NCBI RefSeq assembly: GCF_964355755.1
Contig: NC_092674.1
Span: 2,361,001-2,425,000, forward strand
Origin: Antedon mediterranea
Taxonomy: Eukaryota > Echinodermata > Crinoidea > Comatulida > Antedonidae
Reading direction: 5' to 3'
DNA length: 64,000 nucleotides
The notes below the pieces were generated by a model. That model was not told the DNA's origin. It saw only the letters and a list, made by a program, of their open reading frames with translations, and did not search any database. Position numbers and translations under genes: made by a program. Below, piece after piece: positions 51,101 through 63,768 of the stretch; positions within the stretch are counted from its first letter, which is position 1, and each line of letters starts with the position of its first letter.

Positions 51101-53870
51101 AAGTAAATATCAAAATAAATTCTAAGACTTCAAAGGTTCAAACAATATTATGATTAACACAGTGGTTAATTACTAATTGAATAGATATTAATAAACTGAT
51201 AATGAAAGTAGAACTACAAGTGCATGACACGACCACCATTTTTCGTGTTCATTGTGTAAATTTATTAATCATAAAAACCTGGAATTTATAATTTAAAAAA
51301 ACCAGCTATTTGTAAAAGAATAATGGCGACCGGATGATGGGGGATGTGTCTTAACAATGTTTGTATGTAGGCCTATTAATAAAGTGTATGTCATTATGCA
51401 TGCCTTTTACTTATTATAGGCCACCACATAGTAGGGCCTACATATTGTACTTTTATTCATCGGCCGTGCATTAACCCGCAGTTTCCCACCTTCCGCCCAC
51501 ATTTTACCAGTGGGAAGGTTCTATACCAAGGCCAGCCTGATGGCTACAAACAAAGATATATATGGCCTTGAAATGTTAGCCTGTCACGTAACAAGACCGC
51601 TCCTTCTTCGATCATTTATCATCCTAATCGGATTCAATAATATTAATATGCGACCGACGGCGCCCACGCTTTAGGACATCGACAACCTGTAGCCTACTTT
51701 TACAAGGTCAACAACCTGTCTTGTAAAGCCGTAGTCAATCTAGTATAAAAGTTGCCAAGTGTGCCAAGTGAACAAATATAGTTTTATTTGTTGTGTTCAA
51801 ATCATCTATACCAAGATATAAAACGAGCCCATTCATGATGATTCCTATAAGGCAATGTTTTTGTTTTTACGGCATGCATGACTCGCGCAAAATGTGGATC
51901 CGCTTTGATCTTTTGTCACCCAAATTCCCCCAAATACTCACTACAATGACACAATTTGTGTTGGTATGTAAAATCCGGATTGTCGCAAAAAATCTCGTTT
52001 CCGTAATGCCATACCGGTATGGTCAATTGTATAGGATTTGTATCGATATTATTATTATTATTAATTAATTATCGTTTACCCCGCCGAGACTAAATTCCCT
52101 TTTTAGAGTCATGTGCGCGGACTACTGTTAAAAACATGGTAAATACCAATTTCAGAATGATAATACAATAATCATTACAAATAATACAATTTATGTAGAT
52201 CTAGAAAATACCATATAGGCCTACTATAAAGAATATGATAGGCGTGACAGAACATAAGTAGGCCTATTCAGTTTTTTTTTTGCTCAAACCTAAGGGTTAT
52301 ACAGTAGGCCTACTAAGGGAGTTAAACTCTGAAATACAAACACAGCGTCGGAACATCACAAAGAAAAAATGAAAAAGTTAAAAAAAATGATGTTTAAAAT
52401 TTGATCTTTTCATTCATTCATTCATCAGTGGAAAATTACTTCCATTTATTGTCATTTGCATATAACATATAGGGGCCTACACAGACATTATGTTTGCTCT
52501 GAAATATACAAAAACAGATAAATGAAAAACTAACAAAAGCAATTACAAAGTGTCACATCACTCTCGTACGTTGTACAATTCTCATATATGCCATTTTGTC
52601 AGTTTAATTACTTTGATTAGCTAAATTAGTGATATCACCAAATTAAGTTTAGTTTGTTTACAATAAGACGAACTTACAAAAGAAATATCCATACAATAAT
52701 AATAATAATAGATACAATATTGCGCCCTCTTGGGTGTCTAAAAGTTAACGTTGAACTTTTATGAAACTGTAAAAGTAAATTTACGGCATTGTCAATTTGT
52801 GTTTTCATCTGGAAATCTATTACCGAATTATTACCGTTGATTGTTTCTGAATATTCTCAACTCATCTTTTACCGTGATCGATTGGCACAACACGGATATA
52901 TATCGGGGAATCGTCGACTGCGACAAACAGTTACGGCACCTTTTGTTATTAATACCAACGAAAAGTAATTTAGGGGAATTTGGCCACAAAATCTAAGCGG
53001 ATTCACAATGCGCATGATATCTATTTATTAATTAGGATTAAGGTACATTCCAAGGCTGTATTTAGGGATACAATAATTGTTGATAATCAGTGGGATTTTA
53101 AGACTAGATTTTAAGCTTTTTTTTACAATTTAAAGATCGATATGGAAATAGTACCGGATGCTCATTGCGAAATTCATATTTTTGTGACAAAACACATTTA
53201 AGCTAAATGTAATTCAAAAAACCTGAACATGCCCTATTTCATGAGTTCCAACTTCTATCACATGGTCTTCGGTACCGGAGTCTTATAATGTGTAGGACAA
53301 AACAAAAACTAAATTCTTTTGTTGCAACTAGTATTAGGCCTAGATTGAAAAAAAAGTTCAAATAATCTTTTTCTCATGGGCCATATTATTATGAATTATA
53401 GATGGATGAATATGGACCTTGCAGATTTAAGATGTTACGTTTAAATTTTATTTAATGTTTGTATTTTTTAATTGATTATTACTATATTCAAATTCAAATT
53501 TTATTCACCTTCCTTAGGAGAGAAACATATACAAACTGTATAACAAAATAAAACACATCAAAATGAACATTAACATGAATCAAAATATTTATATATAATA
53601 TTACTGTATTTAAAAAAAAAAAAATTTCATTCCTTGTTGAAATTGCCCCACTCGGGATGATTAAAGAATGTTAACATTCACATCCTCAAGAGAAACATAA
53701 ATCACATAAATAACAAAATCTAATTCTATATACAAAGATTTGTTGCCCCCCCCCCCCCCATGAACAATGAAGGTTATTTTGTAGTTTTAATAAAGTTCAC
53801 TTCCGCAGAAAAAAATAATATCTTTACTTAAAAAAAGTAAAAACAAACTGTTAAATAACCAAAATATCAT
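48101..53870. other. Gene-poor span, possible non-coding 5' exons
   Basis: No open frame here has exon-like structure. Content seen: an imperfect direct duplication at about 49250-49390 (AAAATCACGTAG and GACCCGATCTTTTC in both copies), a CCAAT motif at about 49775, a GC-rich patch at about 50270-50345, TAA/TTA microsatellites near 52055 and 52690, and a poly-C run near 53750. Confidence 0.4.
50423..50526 (+). other. Candidate 5' UTR exon of a downstream gene
   Basis: A 104-bp segment with a strong acceptor before it (TGTTTTTATTTTAG) and a strong donor after it (GAG then GTACGTGT). It contains no ATG, as expected for a leader exon. A possible first exon ends at the donor AAA-GTGAGT at about 49883, about 100 bp after a CCAAT motif. 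Any coding part would lie beyond the window. Weak evidence. Confidence 0.25.
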
Positions 53871-53873
53871 TTG

Positions 53874-54050
53874 CTGGAAGCTAGTTTGACTATTTTTTTT
53901 GCTTTAAATTACAGTTTTTTTCAAGTAAATAATTTTTTTTCGATCCAATTTTTGATCAAAGTGAATAACTATTATGGAACATCAAAATGGCATATTAAAC
54001 AACACATTTTGGATAATTTATTTTTTCAGAGAGGGACGATACATCTTAAA
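53874..54050. mobile_element. Family B element, right-hand part
   Basis: CAATTTTTGATCAAAGTG, TTGCTTTAAATTACAG and the right end GAGGGACGATACATCTTAAA match, in reverse orientation, the copy at 61411-61753. The left terminus is missing. Confidence 0.7.
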
Positions 54051-54931
54051 TATTTATTTACTTAAGTGACATAATTACTATTTAAGGGAAATATCTAAAT
54101 GACAAGGAGTCATTTATTTCGTGCGGCTTATAACGTGACGTTAGAAAACAGTGAATCCTTATGTATCTACACTGTACATCGGGTATACATTAACAGTATA
54201 CTGCATATGACACAAAATACACACAACTCAGCACTATAAACACGGATACGGATACTTCCTGCCTATTTAAAAGTTAACGTGCGGATAACCCGAACTCGTC
54301 GTCACGGTGACGTAGATATAACGCTAACACTGAACGCGCGGATAGCAATTTATTAGTCAAAACCAATGGATCATCGAAATTTTTGCTTGTGTTTAGTAAA
54401 ATTAAGAAATCCAACAGTCATTCATTCTCATAATGTTTCTGAATTTTAATTATCCCTTCAATTTGGGGTTTTTTTTCTCGTTATCTGGTTTTGGCGATTG
54501 TTGACGTTTATAAATGCCTTCTCATAAACAATCTTCCATTTTCCATGTAGGCATTTAGTTTTATTTTGTTATGAAATGAATTTGAACATGTGAACAAGGA
54601 ATACAATTTAATGGAATTGCTAATTCATGTGAATTATACTAAAGAAGAACTGTTTGGTTTTTTATTGTAGGCCCTATATAAGATTTTTATAATAATTACC
54701 GTCGAATCCTCCTAGCTCAATCAAAAAGTTGAAAGTTGGCACGTAATTCCACAGGTGAAAATACCTAACCTTAGTAGCTACACCCGGATTCAATGACACT
54801 TCAATATAGAGGAACAGGATGGAAAAACAGGATCGATTGCCGTTCCGGTTTTAAGCCTACTTTTGATTGACGTGGACGCGGCCATGACATTCTAGTAACA
54901 TCAAAAGTTCACATACAAACCTTTTCCTTAC

Positions 54932-55087
54932 TTAAGCTTGGTTTTTTCACTTTGACGCGCGCAACGCAAGGCCAGGATGTGTAAGCGCGCCACAAGTATT
55001 GACCAATCATGAAGACGCGATAAGATGGCCATTCGAACTGTCGCTTGTGATAGGTCAACTCACTTGCGTACCCCTCTACGTCGTTGT
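54932..55087. mobile_element. Family C MITE (CGCAACGCAAG type), diverged copy
   Basis: Starts TTAAGCTTGG, has GCGCAACGCAAGG, a GACCAATCATGA block and the inverted GTGATAGGTCAACTCACTTG block. Its minus-strand open frame (54909-55199) is an accident of this repeat. Confidence 0.65.
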
Positions 55088-55810
55088 ACATCGATGATAA
55101 AATTGTATCCTCCTTGTTTTCCGGGGAAAAAACCCCCAAATATACCACTAACACTTGATCTCTAGACTCACAGAAATTGAGAATTGAGACTCCAGCCAAT
55201 GAAAACCGTCAAAGCCAGAGAAATTATAAATGAATTATTATTATTATTTTTTTTTTTTTTTTGTGAAAAATATCCCTTATAGGTGTTGAATCAACCATTG
55301 GCACACTAAAAGTGTCCCGTCCATGTAACATATGAGAAATGTCCCCTGAGTAGTGTAGTGTTTACAGTATTTCCCCTCGTTTCACGGAAAAGTGTCTCCT
55401 CAATGGGTGTGTACGTCCCCTGAATAGGGGTGTCCTAAAGGGGAGAGGTACCGTATACAATAGATATTGATATAAAGTATAACTATATAGTAGTAGTAAT
55501 ACAGCATGACATTTACATAATCCAATTGTTATGAATAGTGTTTAAATTGTCTGCTTTCACCTCCCCGATCCGATTATGAAGTACGAACAGACTTTAAAGT
55601 TTCCATTTCTGAGGAGCGAGGGATTTAGTATACTGTTTCAGCTGTTCTGATAATCCAGACGTCTCAAATCTAGACTTTCCCCAGACAAGGATGTTACACT
55701 AATATTGTTTTAATTTTTACAGTTTTCAAATTTAAAACACGATTCTTCCTAGTTGAATAGATATATTTTCTCGTTTTCAATTTCTGTACAACGAAACCGA
55801 TAGCCATACC

Positions 55811-55980
55811 TAAAGCTCTGTCTATACTATCAAACTTTATATGACAAAACAATGTCATGTGCCCATATATGGATACGATGACGTCATAGCACTACCATAT
55901 TGTGCATATCACTTCCATATTTGGGCACATCACATTTTTTTGTCACATAAAGTTTGATAGTGTAGAGACAAAGCAGCTTT
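55811..55980. mobile_element. Palindromic MITE, family A, copy 25
   Basis: Left end TAAAGCTCTGTCTATACTAT; right end AGTTTGATAGTGTAGAGACA. Followed by a short TTCGTTC/GAACGAA-rich palindromic stretch (about 55985-56120), reminiscent of the satellite inside the foldback at 23253-23804. Confidence 0.85.
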
Positions 55981-56436
55981 TAAACGCGTTCAATAAAAAG
56001 AGGGACACAAATCGCTATATTTCTTTTAATATTTCAATTCGTTTCAACGAATTAATAATTCGTTCAAACAATGATTTACTTCGTTCAAACGCGTTTTAAT
56101 TCGTAACGAATCGTAAAGGCTAAAATATTATTATGAATCGTTGTTGCAGCAGTCGCTCTATTTCCGCGGCTAAACTTAGATCCACTTAAACGAAAATTAC
56201 AAAAAATAAACTTTGTAATTAAATAAATTCTTTCATTTCAATCTTATACAAAGTTGACTAAAACAATTAAATTACAACGATTCGGAAGTGAGTGTCGGCA
56301 TGCCGCGTCTTCCTCCATCCACTCGGCATTCGTTCCCGCGGGGCACAAAGTTCACCCACTCAACGCTCGACTGTACACTTCTCCTCTAGCAGACTATTGA
56401 TTACCATATGGTCTGTTCTACATTCTATATTAATGT

Positions 56437-56672
56437 TAAGCTAGGTTCCCACTGGGGCGCAACGCAAGGACGACGTAAAGCTTGGTTCCCACTAGCGACG
56501 CGACGCAAGGACGTAACATTGGTCAACTCGCTTGCGTTGCGCGTATGTCCTTGCGTTGCGTATCTTGTGGGAACCACGCTTTAGCGCTTACAATTACGAT
56601 GCGATGGATCATCCATAATCGACTTGTGATTTGCCTTACTTTGCGTCGCGTCCCAGTGGGAACCAAGCTTTA
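56437..56672. mobile_element. Family C MITE, outer copy of a nested pair
   Basis: Left end TAAGCTAGGTTCCCACTGGG and right end CCCAGTGGGAACCAAGCTTT. It contains a second complete copy at 56476-56583. Confidence 0.8.
56476..56583. mobile_element. Family C MITE, inner copy
   Basis: TAAAGCTTGGTTCCCACTAG to CTTGTGGGAACCACGCTTTA, with GGTCAACTCGCTTGCGTTGC inside. It is inserted in a copy of its own family. Confidence 0.8.
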
Positions 56673-56992
56673 ATTAACCAGTCATTCTTAATCATACGTA
56701 TCCCCTGCGTGTTCATGACGTCATCGAATTTTCAACTTTAAATTACTATTATGACTGTGATGAACAATTTGACACAATGCTCTTATTTTTACCTTATTCA
56801 CTGTGTTTCTATATAAATACTATTTGAATTTATTGAAGTTTTAAACCATTTATTTCCCATTTCTTGAGTATTGTTACTTATAATTAAAATTTGACTAATA
56901 CATATTTGCCAATATAATAAAAACCAAAACAACAGCTTAGTTTAATTCAAAATAGAATTTTGACATATCATATTTGTGACGTCACCCCTCAT

Positions 56993-57153
56993 TAAAGGCC
57001 AGTTTACACAGACGAGCGGTAACGGTAAGCGGAAAACCGCGTAGCTTGTCCCCTCGTAGAATCTGTATCGGAACCCGTCCATTGTGTGTAAATGGTTATA
57101 ACATACATTCTATATTATTAACGTTACTGGTCGTCTGTGTAAATTGGCCTTTA
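56993..57153. mobile_element. Family D MITE (AAAGGCCAGTTTACACAGAC ends)
   Basis: Left end TAAAGGCCAGTTTACACAGA and right end TCTGTGTAAATTGGCCTTTA are inverted repeats; GCGGTAACG / CGTTACTGG lie just inside. Single copy seen in this window. Confidence 0.75.
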
Positions 57154-57839
57154 GTTAGGGGAAAACTAATGAGGGAAAACAATGAACACAAAACCACGGA
57201 CCCTGCACAAAACCAATCTGTTCAGGGAGAAATATTAATGATCTATTAGTCAATGGGTCCCGAGGGCCGAAGGCCCTTTAATATAGAGGTTATACTGCAT
57301 TACTGTAAAGATATCATTGTGGAAATGTCATCATGGTAATTACTGTAACAAGCGTTTTTTTATCCGTCTTACTAATCATTAAATCATCGTAAATAACCTT
57401 GTTACAGAACAAAATAATAAATATTAACTGTAAAATAGCGTGACATTATAATAAGGTGATTCCACCACCCGCCGCCCGCGCAACCATGCATAACGGAACA
57501 CTCAACACAATCACTTCCGCAAAATAACACCTTACAGCAAACGTATATTACTTATAGTTTCCTCAGTTATATAACAAACTACAAGTATGTACTACTCATG
57601 CATAGTAATACAATTGTCCAATATATATTTAAGGGTTCGTAATGCAAGGTCCATTTGAATGTGACGTCACGATGAAGCACGTGACCTCAGGTAAATTAAT
57701 CAAGATCGTATATCACCAGTTGTTGATATTAATAACAAGGTTGTAATATTTGTGAAAACATTAGTAGATCTATCTTGTGGTTATTATTGTTTATGATGGA
57801 TTCTGGTGGTAAGGACAATGACGTCACATTTACTACTAA

Positions 57840-57955
57840 AGCAAGGACGTATGACCAATTGAAGTTGACCAATCACAAGCGATAATCAATCGCTTGTAAT
57901 TGGTCAATTTACTTGGTGCGCTAAGGTATCTTTGCGTTGCTGCACAGGGAACCAA
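57840..57955. mobile_element. Family C MITE, diverged copy
   Basis: AAAGCAAGGACGTATGACCA, TTGACCAATCACAAGCG, its inverted partner CGCTTGTAATTGGTCAA, and TTTGCGTTGC near the right end. Confidence 0.65.
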
Positions 57956-58835
57956 CATTAATAATCAATTTTACACGTTATCTTAAATAATATAGACTTA
58001 TTCTAATAACAATTATTATATAACATCTAAAATAGATTCCTGTCATTTGATTGGACGATTGTGGGTCACATGGCGTGCAATAGTACGCACTATTAAACGA
58101 TAGTTTAATAGTTTTTTTTAAACATTTTGTTGCGCCTTGTTGAAATATAACCATTCATTCAACTCATGCCATTATTTTTGTACTATTACACTCATAAACA
58201 TTCACTATTTGTATATTATGAAATACCGTAGATAATATAATACCAAAATAATATATACATATAAAAATAAATTTAATAGAATATGATATAATTATTAAGT
58301 ATGATAATATCTATGCAGAGAGTTTGCAATGATCATATTGTTGTTCATACTTTTGGTTTAAAAAGTATAATCCTGGCCTAGACTTCAAACAATAATTAAC
58401 ACGACCACAAAATAAAGATCACGGCCAAGGTTTAGATGATACAAATATTAATATAAAAATGATAACAAACAACAACGGAAATGCGTCATTCACTTTTAAC
58501 TCATGTTAAACCATTGCGATGACGTATAAGCGTTATTGACGTCACATGGTTTGCGCCAATAATACATCTTTTCATAAAATAAAAATCCGAGATACAAATA
58601 TTTTAAAGTACTGTTTTGTTACCTTGTTGAAATGGGTGGAATATACCTTTACATGGATTACTCCATTTTTTGTAATTTTCCTCCCTGGTTTATACATTCT
58701 TTCGTAAAAATACACTATATTGTATAGATCTAGTTTGTACTGTTAATATGCAATTACAGCTCCTAATATACATATATTTAAAAAAATTATAAATGACCAA
58801 AGATAAAATATACTTGAAACTCTATATTTTTCATG

Positions 58836-59030
58836 AAATCTTTTTTTTTTTTTTTTTTGTACTGTAAATTATAACTTGTGTAATAGTATAAATAGTTTTG
58901 TAGTAAGTAACGACCTTGTGAAAAACACCAATATGGTGATTCAAGTGTTGCATCCGTTTTTAAATAAAGTTGTTATTATTATTATTATTATTATTGTTAA
59001 TATTAAAATTGTTTTTTTTTTCATTAAATG
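58836..59030. repeat. Poly-T and (TTA)n simple repeats
   Basis: A T-homopolymer near 58841-58858 and (TTA)n at about 58974-58995, in otherwise featureless AT-rich DNA. Confidence 0.7.
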
Positions 59031-59397
59031 AAGTAGGGGTTCTAGACCATATTTCTAATTAATATTAGCAAAAAAAGATAATTATTTTGGCACAAATGGA
59101 ATTTCAGACGTAACTGTGCTCACAAATACGTATACGGGTGGACTACTAATAAACACAACACAATAAGTAGTCAGACTTTGGGCAAGTCTAGAAGAAGAAA
59201 TGTGGAGATGAAACGTGCGAACATGTTGAACAAACGAAAACAATTATGCCTATACAAACAAACAACACAAATGAAACCAGTAAATTGATAACAATCATCG
59301 GAAACGTAAAAAACGTATACAAAACAATGACGACTGTTTGTATGATGAATAAAATGATCTGTTTGTACGTGGTTGTGATAAACAAACAGACAATAAG

Positions 59398-59550
59398 TAA
59401 AGCTCTGTCTACAAACACTATCAAAATTTATGTGACATAAAAATGTGATGTGCCGACATAATGGACATGATGATGTCATATCACTACTATATTTGGGAAT
59501 ATCACTACCATATTAGGGCACGTCACACTAGTTTGATAGTGTAGACAGAA
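59398..59550. mobile_element. Palindromic MITE, family A, copy 26
   Basis: TAAAGCTCTGTCTACAAACA at the left and AGTTTGATAGTGTAGACAGA at the right. Confidence 0.85.
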
Positions 59551-60182
59551 TGTGAGGTGAATTGGGCGGTGAAATTATTGGTTGATTGTCTGCGTATTTT
59601 TTTTTTACCGCCACCCGCCATGTCGTCATAATTTAACTTTCTCTTCTCAAGTTCATCCGTCGTCTGTCTGAAGCAGTCAGCCGGGAGTAAGCCATCGATG
59701 GTAATCCTTACAAGCAGTACTAAGACCTTGACCCGTTGTTTTTAACTCTATGGGGACGAGGTGGGCGGTTTAATTTTGACTTGACTGGTCATCTGCTTGG
59801 CTAGGCGAGACATAACACCACAATTTCACAAATCCCCTTAAAACAGATCCTCTAGGCCCTAAACTTCGTCAATCTAACGTTTCCTCACAGATGCCAAGGG
59901 ACGCCCTAGCCTTTGTATGATCTAACCCGCTAACTTCTCAAAACCACAGGTAGCCTATTTTGGTTATGTCTAGTCTATCGTATATTTTCGTCTTTTATTG
60001 TCACAATGGTTTCGATTTTTGAGGTCCAGACAAATTTCTTAATATTATTTAGCTGAAATGAGATATGTAAACACAATCTCTATTTCGAAACACTTTCTCA
60101 ACAGTTTATTCCGCTATCAAATTGAACTACCTCTTATAAACCTGAGATAAAAATAATATGTGATAGGACGCGACAGTTAGGA

Positions 60183-60275
60183 AGAAATCCGTCGCTCTTC
60201 GTTCCCATTGGACGCAACTCAAGCGCGTACGTAAGCGCAACGCAAGTAACTTGACCAATTAACATGGATGCGAAA
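60183..60275. mobile_element. Family C MITE, partial
   Basis: TCGTTCCCATTGGACGCAAC, AAGCGCAACGCAAGTAACTT and GACCAATTAACATGG; no clear right end. Confidence 0.55.
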
Positions 60276-61410
60276 GTAAAATGCGTAGACACAATATACT
60301 GTACTTTTATATATATATAGAATATATAGGCCTAAGCTTTAGATAAAGGTAAAGAAATATAACCATTTAGTTATACCATAGGCGCTCCTACGTTATGCCA
60401 AACGCCTTTTTATAATATGCGCGTGCGCGCGTGAGTGGTTTGTGACCATGAAAGGGGTGGTGAGAGGGAGAGTAGATATTGAGGGTATACTTAACCTCCT
60501 TTTGCAAGCTATTGTTACATTAGCCTCTGGCCATGGCGTATTGTCAAATCCTCAAATTATGACGTCACGAGATATACACATTCATTAATATCAACACACG
60601 CCTATAGTAATTGTTGTGGTTCACAAATTAATATAAATAATTAATAATAAACAAAATATAAACACTTCATGCATCATATTATGCTGAATGGGTTAACACC
60701 CATATTTTTTAGTCATATCTCACGTACTCCATTGTTGCTATACTACATATTAGGATGGATAAAAAAACCTCCAAAGACTGACATCTTCAAATTCACTTAA
60801 TATTTTTTCACTTTACCATATTTAGCATGCACGGTGTAATTTCATAAACTGCATTTTTTGATTAATAGAAAAAAATGGTAGATTTAAATTGTGGTTTTAA
60901 AAGACATCCTCGATCAAACACTGATTGACATCATAGTGTTGTGGGAAAATAATTATTATACATATTATCTGTTATTTTAACATGGCAATTGCCGGACTGT
61001 GCCGGACAAGTGTCGTCTACCTGACGTAGGCCGTACATACATTATTCGGTGTTACCCAGGGATATCTGGTTCTGGCATGATCAGGCGGATCTCACATAGA
61101 ACGTATGTTTAATACATTTTATGACAGGATGTAAAAAAAAGTTTAATGGTAGTTGTGAAATCCAAAATACTAAAATAACGCTGCTGAAATAAATGATAAA
61201 TAAGCATATTCGCGAAAACGCTAGAAATCGTACAGTTTCATCACGTATATATTTATATAACTATTTACCATGGTAAACAAATCTAACGAGTGACGTAATG
61301 CCGATTCCATTCTTCTACTTCATGGGGTTTACTATTATACTGTTATACATTCGCGTCATTTCGAGATACCGTCTGTAATGTTATATAACTAACATTCACA
61401 ATAACATGTG

Positions 61411-61753
61411 TTAAAGATGTATTGTCCCTCTGGAAAAATATTTCTCACAATTATTTTTTTTATATGCCATTTTAATGTCATCTAATAATTATCCACTTTG
61501 ACCAAAAATTGGATTGAAAAAAAAATGATATACCTGAAAAAAGTGTAATTTAAAGCAAAAAATAGTCAAATTGGCTACCAGCCAATGGGTTTTGGTTGAA
61601 TTTTAAAACCAGTTATTTTGTAAATTTATAAGTGAAAACAATGTTTTTCTATAAAAGAGATTTACTCTAACTACAAAGTAACCTATTCAAAGTCTGATTT
61701 AATTAATTTACATTTTTCATGTTTTGGGGGGACAATAGGCCAACATCTTTAAC
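61411..61753. mobile_element. Family B element
   Basis: Left end TTAAAGATGTATTGTCCCTC; right end GGGGACAATAGGCCAACATC then TTTAA. About 340 bp, shorter than the 37081-37637 copy. Confidence 0.75.
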
Positions 61754-62295
61754 TTTTCGTTCAACATTTTAAACTTAGCTGTGGGTAAATAATAGTAACA
61801 CTTAGGTATGTGAACGTTACCATAGGTCTACAAAAAAAGGAACCATTGAAAGAAAGTGATACGTCTTGAAATAAGGGGAGGGAGGGGGGGGGGTGTACGC
61901 ACTCGAAAGGGGAGACAAAAGTCGGAGTTAGTATACTTGTAATATGATGTCGATAACGAGGTAAAAATAATTGAAGCTGAGTCATGTCGTGGTATGGTGC
62001 CACCGACCGAGGTAGGATGTGATATGGCACCGTGACACGATATGACTGATGTGATGAGGAATTACGTTAGCTAAATAAATAATAACACAATTGAATCAAA
62101 ACATTTGCAGTTTTAATGTATTTTTATCAAAGGTACCCTCCCTATCCTATTTGTAATTTGTTGTTATCGATAAAAATTGTAAAATACCCTGTAACTATAC
62201 GCCAAATTACTGGCCTAATATTTAAATTGTCATAAATGTCTGTGAATCAGAAAGAAAAAGATAACAATTAATTGCAATTAAAGCTTCAGCTTGGA

Positions 62296-62568
62296 TAAGC
62301 TTAGTTCTCACTAGGACGCAACGCAAGCGAGTTGACAAATGACAAGCAACAATTCGAATAATCATCGCTTGTGATTGGTCAAATCCCTGAAGCTTGGTTC
62401 TCACTAGCGACGCAACGTAAGAAAATGCCCTTCTAGTCATTGTGTTTGCCCCCGCCTGCGTGAAATCAAACCTATGATGTTTGCAGCATTATTGCGTCGT
62501 CGGTTCCCACCGATTACGTAATACATCACTTTACGTTGCGTCGCTGTGTTGCCTCTAACCACGCATTA
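62296..62568. mobile_element. Family C MITE, composite copy
   Basis: Begins TAAGCTTAGTTCTCACTAGG. A second left end GAAGCTTGGTTCTCACTAGC starts near 62391, so two copies are joined or nested. It ends TTGCCTCTAACCACGCATTA, directly against a family A copy. Confidence 0.7.
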
Positions 62569-62706
62569 AGCGCTGTCTACACCGTCGAACTAGTTGAAAA
62601 AACAAGTGTGATGTGTCCATATATGGTAGTGATGTGACATCATCATGTCTCTATATGGGCACATCACATTTGTCACATAAAGTTTGATAGTGTAGACAGA
62701 GCTTTA
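62567..62706. mobile_element. Palindromic MITE, family A, copy 27
   Basis: TAAGCGCTGTCTACACCGTC to GATAGTGTAGACAGAGCTTT, immediately adjoining a family C element. Confidence 0.85.
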
Positions 62707-62709
62707 GGC

Positions 62710-63378
62710 GTTAGGACGATTACACATAATTCAAAGTACTACCGCAGTACGATAGCTACTACCGCAGTATATTCGTGACAAATTCTTTGAATTGAATGCT
62801 TGAATTGTCATCAGCAGAGAGCAAACCCCATACTCTATGCTACTATAGGGTGTTGCACAATGATCAGCTGACCATCGACTGATGGGCCCATGATCAGTTT
62901 TGTTTACGTGCAGGATATGATGAGGAAGATGAAACCCGTTAATAGGTGGTTCGACAAGAAAATAATACTGTGGAACCGGTTACATAATATTTTAAAAAGC
63001 CATCGATAATATATTATTCCAGGCTTGTGCAAGGAATGAGTAAATAGTCGTTTAAAATTATCATCAGACCACCACATGACATGTAGGCCTATACCATTCC
63101 ATGTGACCGTGTATCATCATTTTATGTAATTTATTGGGGGGGGGGGGGGCAAGTTAACCTTTGTGATTTTTTACTTTTTACTGTTGTTGACATGACGTAA
63201 ATTTCAAACCAGCAGCGAACTGCGTCGTTATTTTGTTTTATTTATTTCAATCTCCATAGAAAAAAAAATTAGAATTTGCAACATGATGATATATTAATCA
63301 ATCATTTTACGTAGTATAGATCATTACCGGTATTTTATTCGCCGATCTTTGCGACATTACTCTAGACAAAAGGATTGT
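62710..63378. other. No gene seen
   Basis: AT-rich DNA with a G-homopolymer near 63136-63148 and a short direct repeat CTACCGCAGTA (62739 and 62759). No supported feature. Confidence 0.5.
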
Positions 63379-63520
63379 TAAAGCTTGGTTCCCACTAGTA
63401 CGCAACACAAGCGAGTTGACCAATGACAAGCACCAGTTAGAATAATATATCGCTGATTGGTCTACTTGCGTTGCGCTTGCGCCCTTACTTTGCGTGCTCT
63501 AGTATAAAACCAAGCTTTTA
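63379..63520. mobile_element. Family C MITE, complete copy
   Basis: TAAAGCTTGGTTCCCACTAG to AAAACCAAGCTTTTA, with GCGAGTTGACCAATGACAAG and the inverted GATTGGTCTACTTGCGTTGC. The best-preserved copy of this family here. Confidence 0.85.
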
Positions 63521-63768
63521 TCGCACGAACGTTCGGCGTATGTCCTTGCGTTGCGTCCTAGTGGGCACCAAGCTTAATTCAATCGTACGAACGTTCGGCG
63601 CATGTCCTTGCGTTGCGTCCTAGTGGGAACCAAGTTTAATTCAAACGTACGAACGTTCAGCGCATGTCCTTGCGTTGTGTCCTAGTGGGAACCAAGCTTA
63701 ATTAAATCGTATCAACGTTCAGCGCATGTTCTTGCGTTGCGTCCTAGTTGGAACCAAACTTTAGTAAA
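63521..63768. repeat. 62-bp tandem repeat, four copies, derived from a MITE end
   Basis: Unit contains ACGAACGTTCGGCG, then CATGTCCTTGCGTTGCGTCC, then TAGTGGGAACCAAGCTTAAT. The second half is the right terminus of family C, so the array is an amplification of that terminus adjoining the complete copy at 63379-63520. Confidence 0.9.

Noticed and set aside
54909-55199. 96-codon minus-strand open frame
   Set aside because: It lies mostly within a family C MITE copy and has no splice or homology support.
59171-59479. 102-codon minus-strand open frame with hydrophobic stretches
   Set aside because: It begins in a family A MITE and has no recognisable family or supported start.
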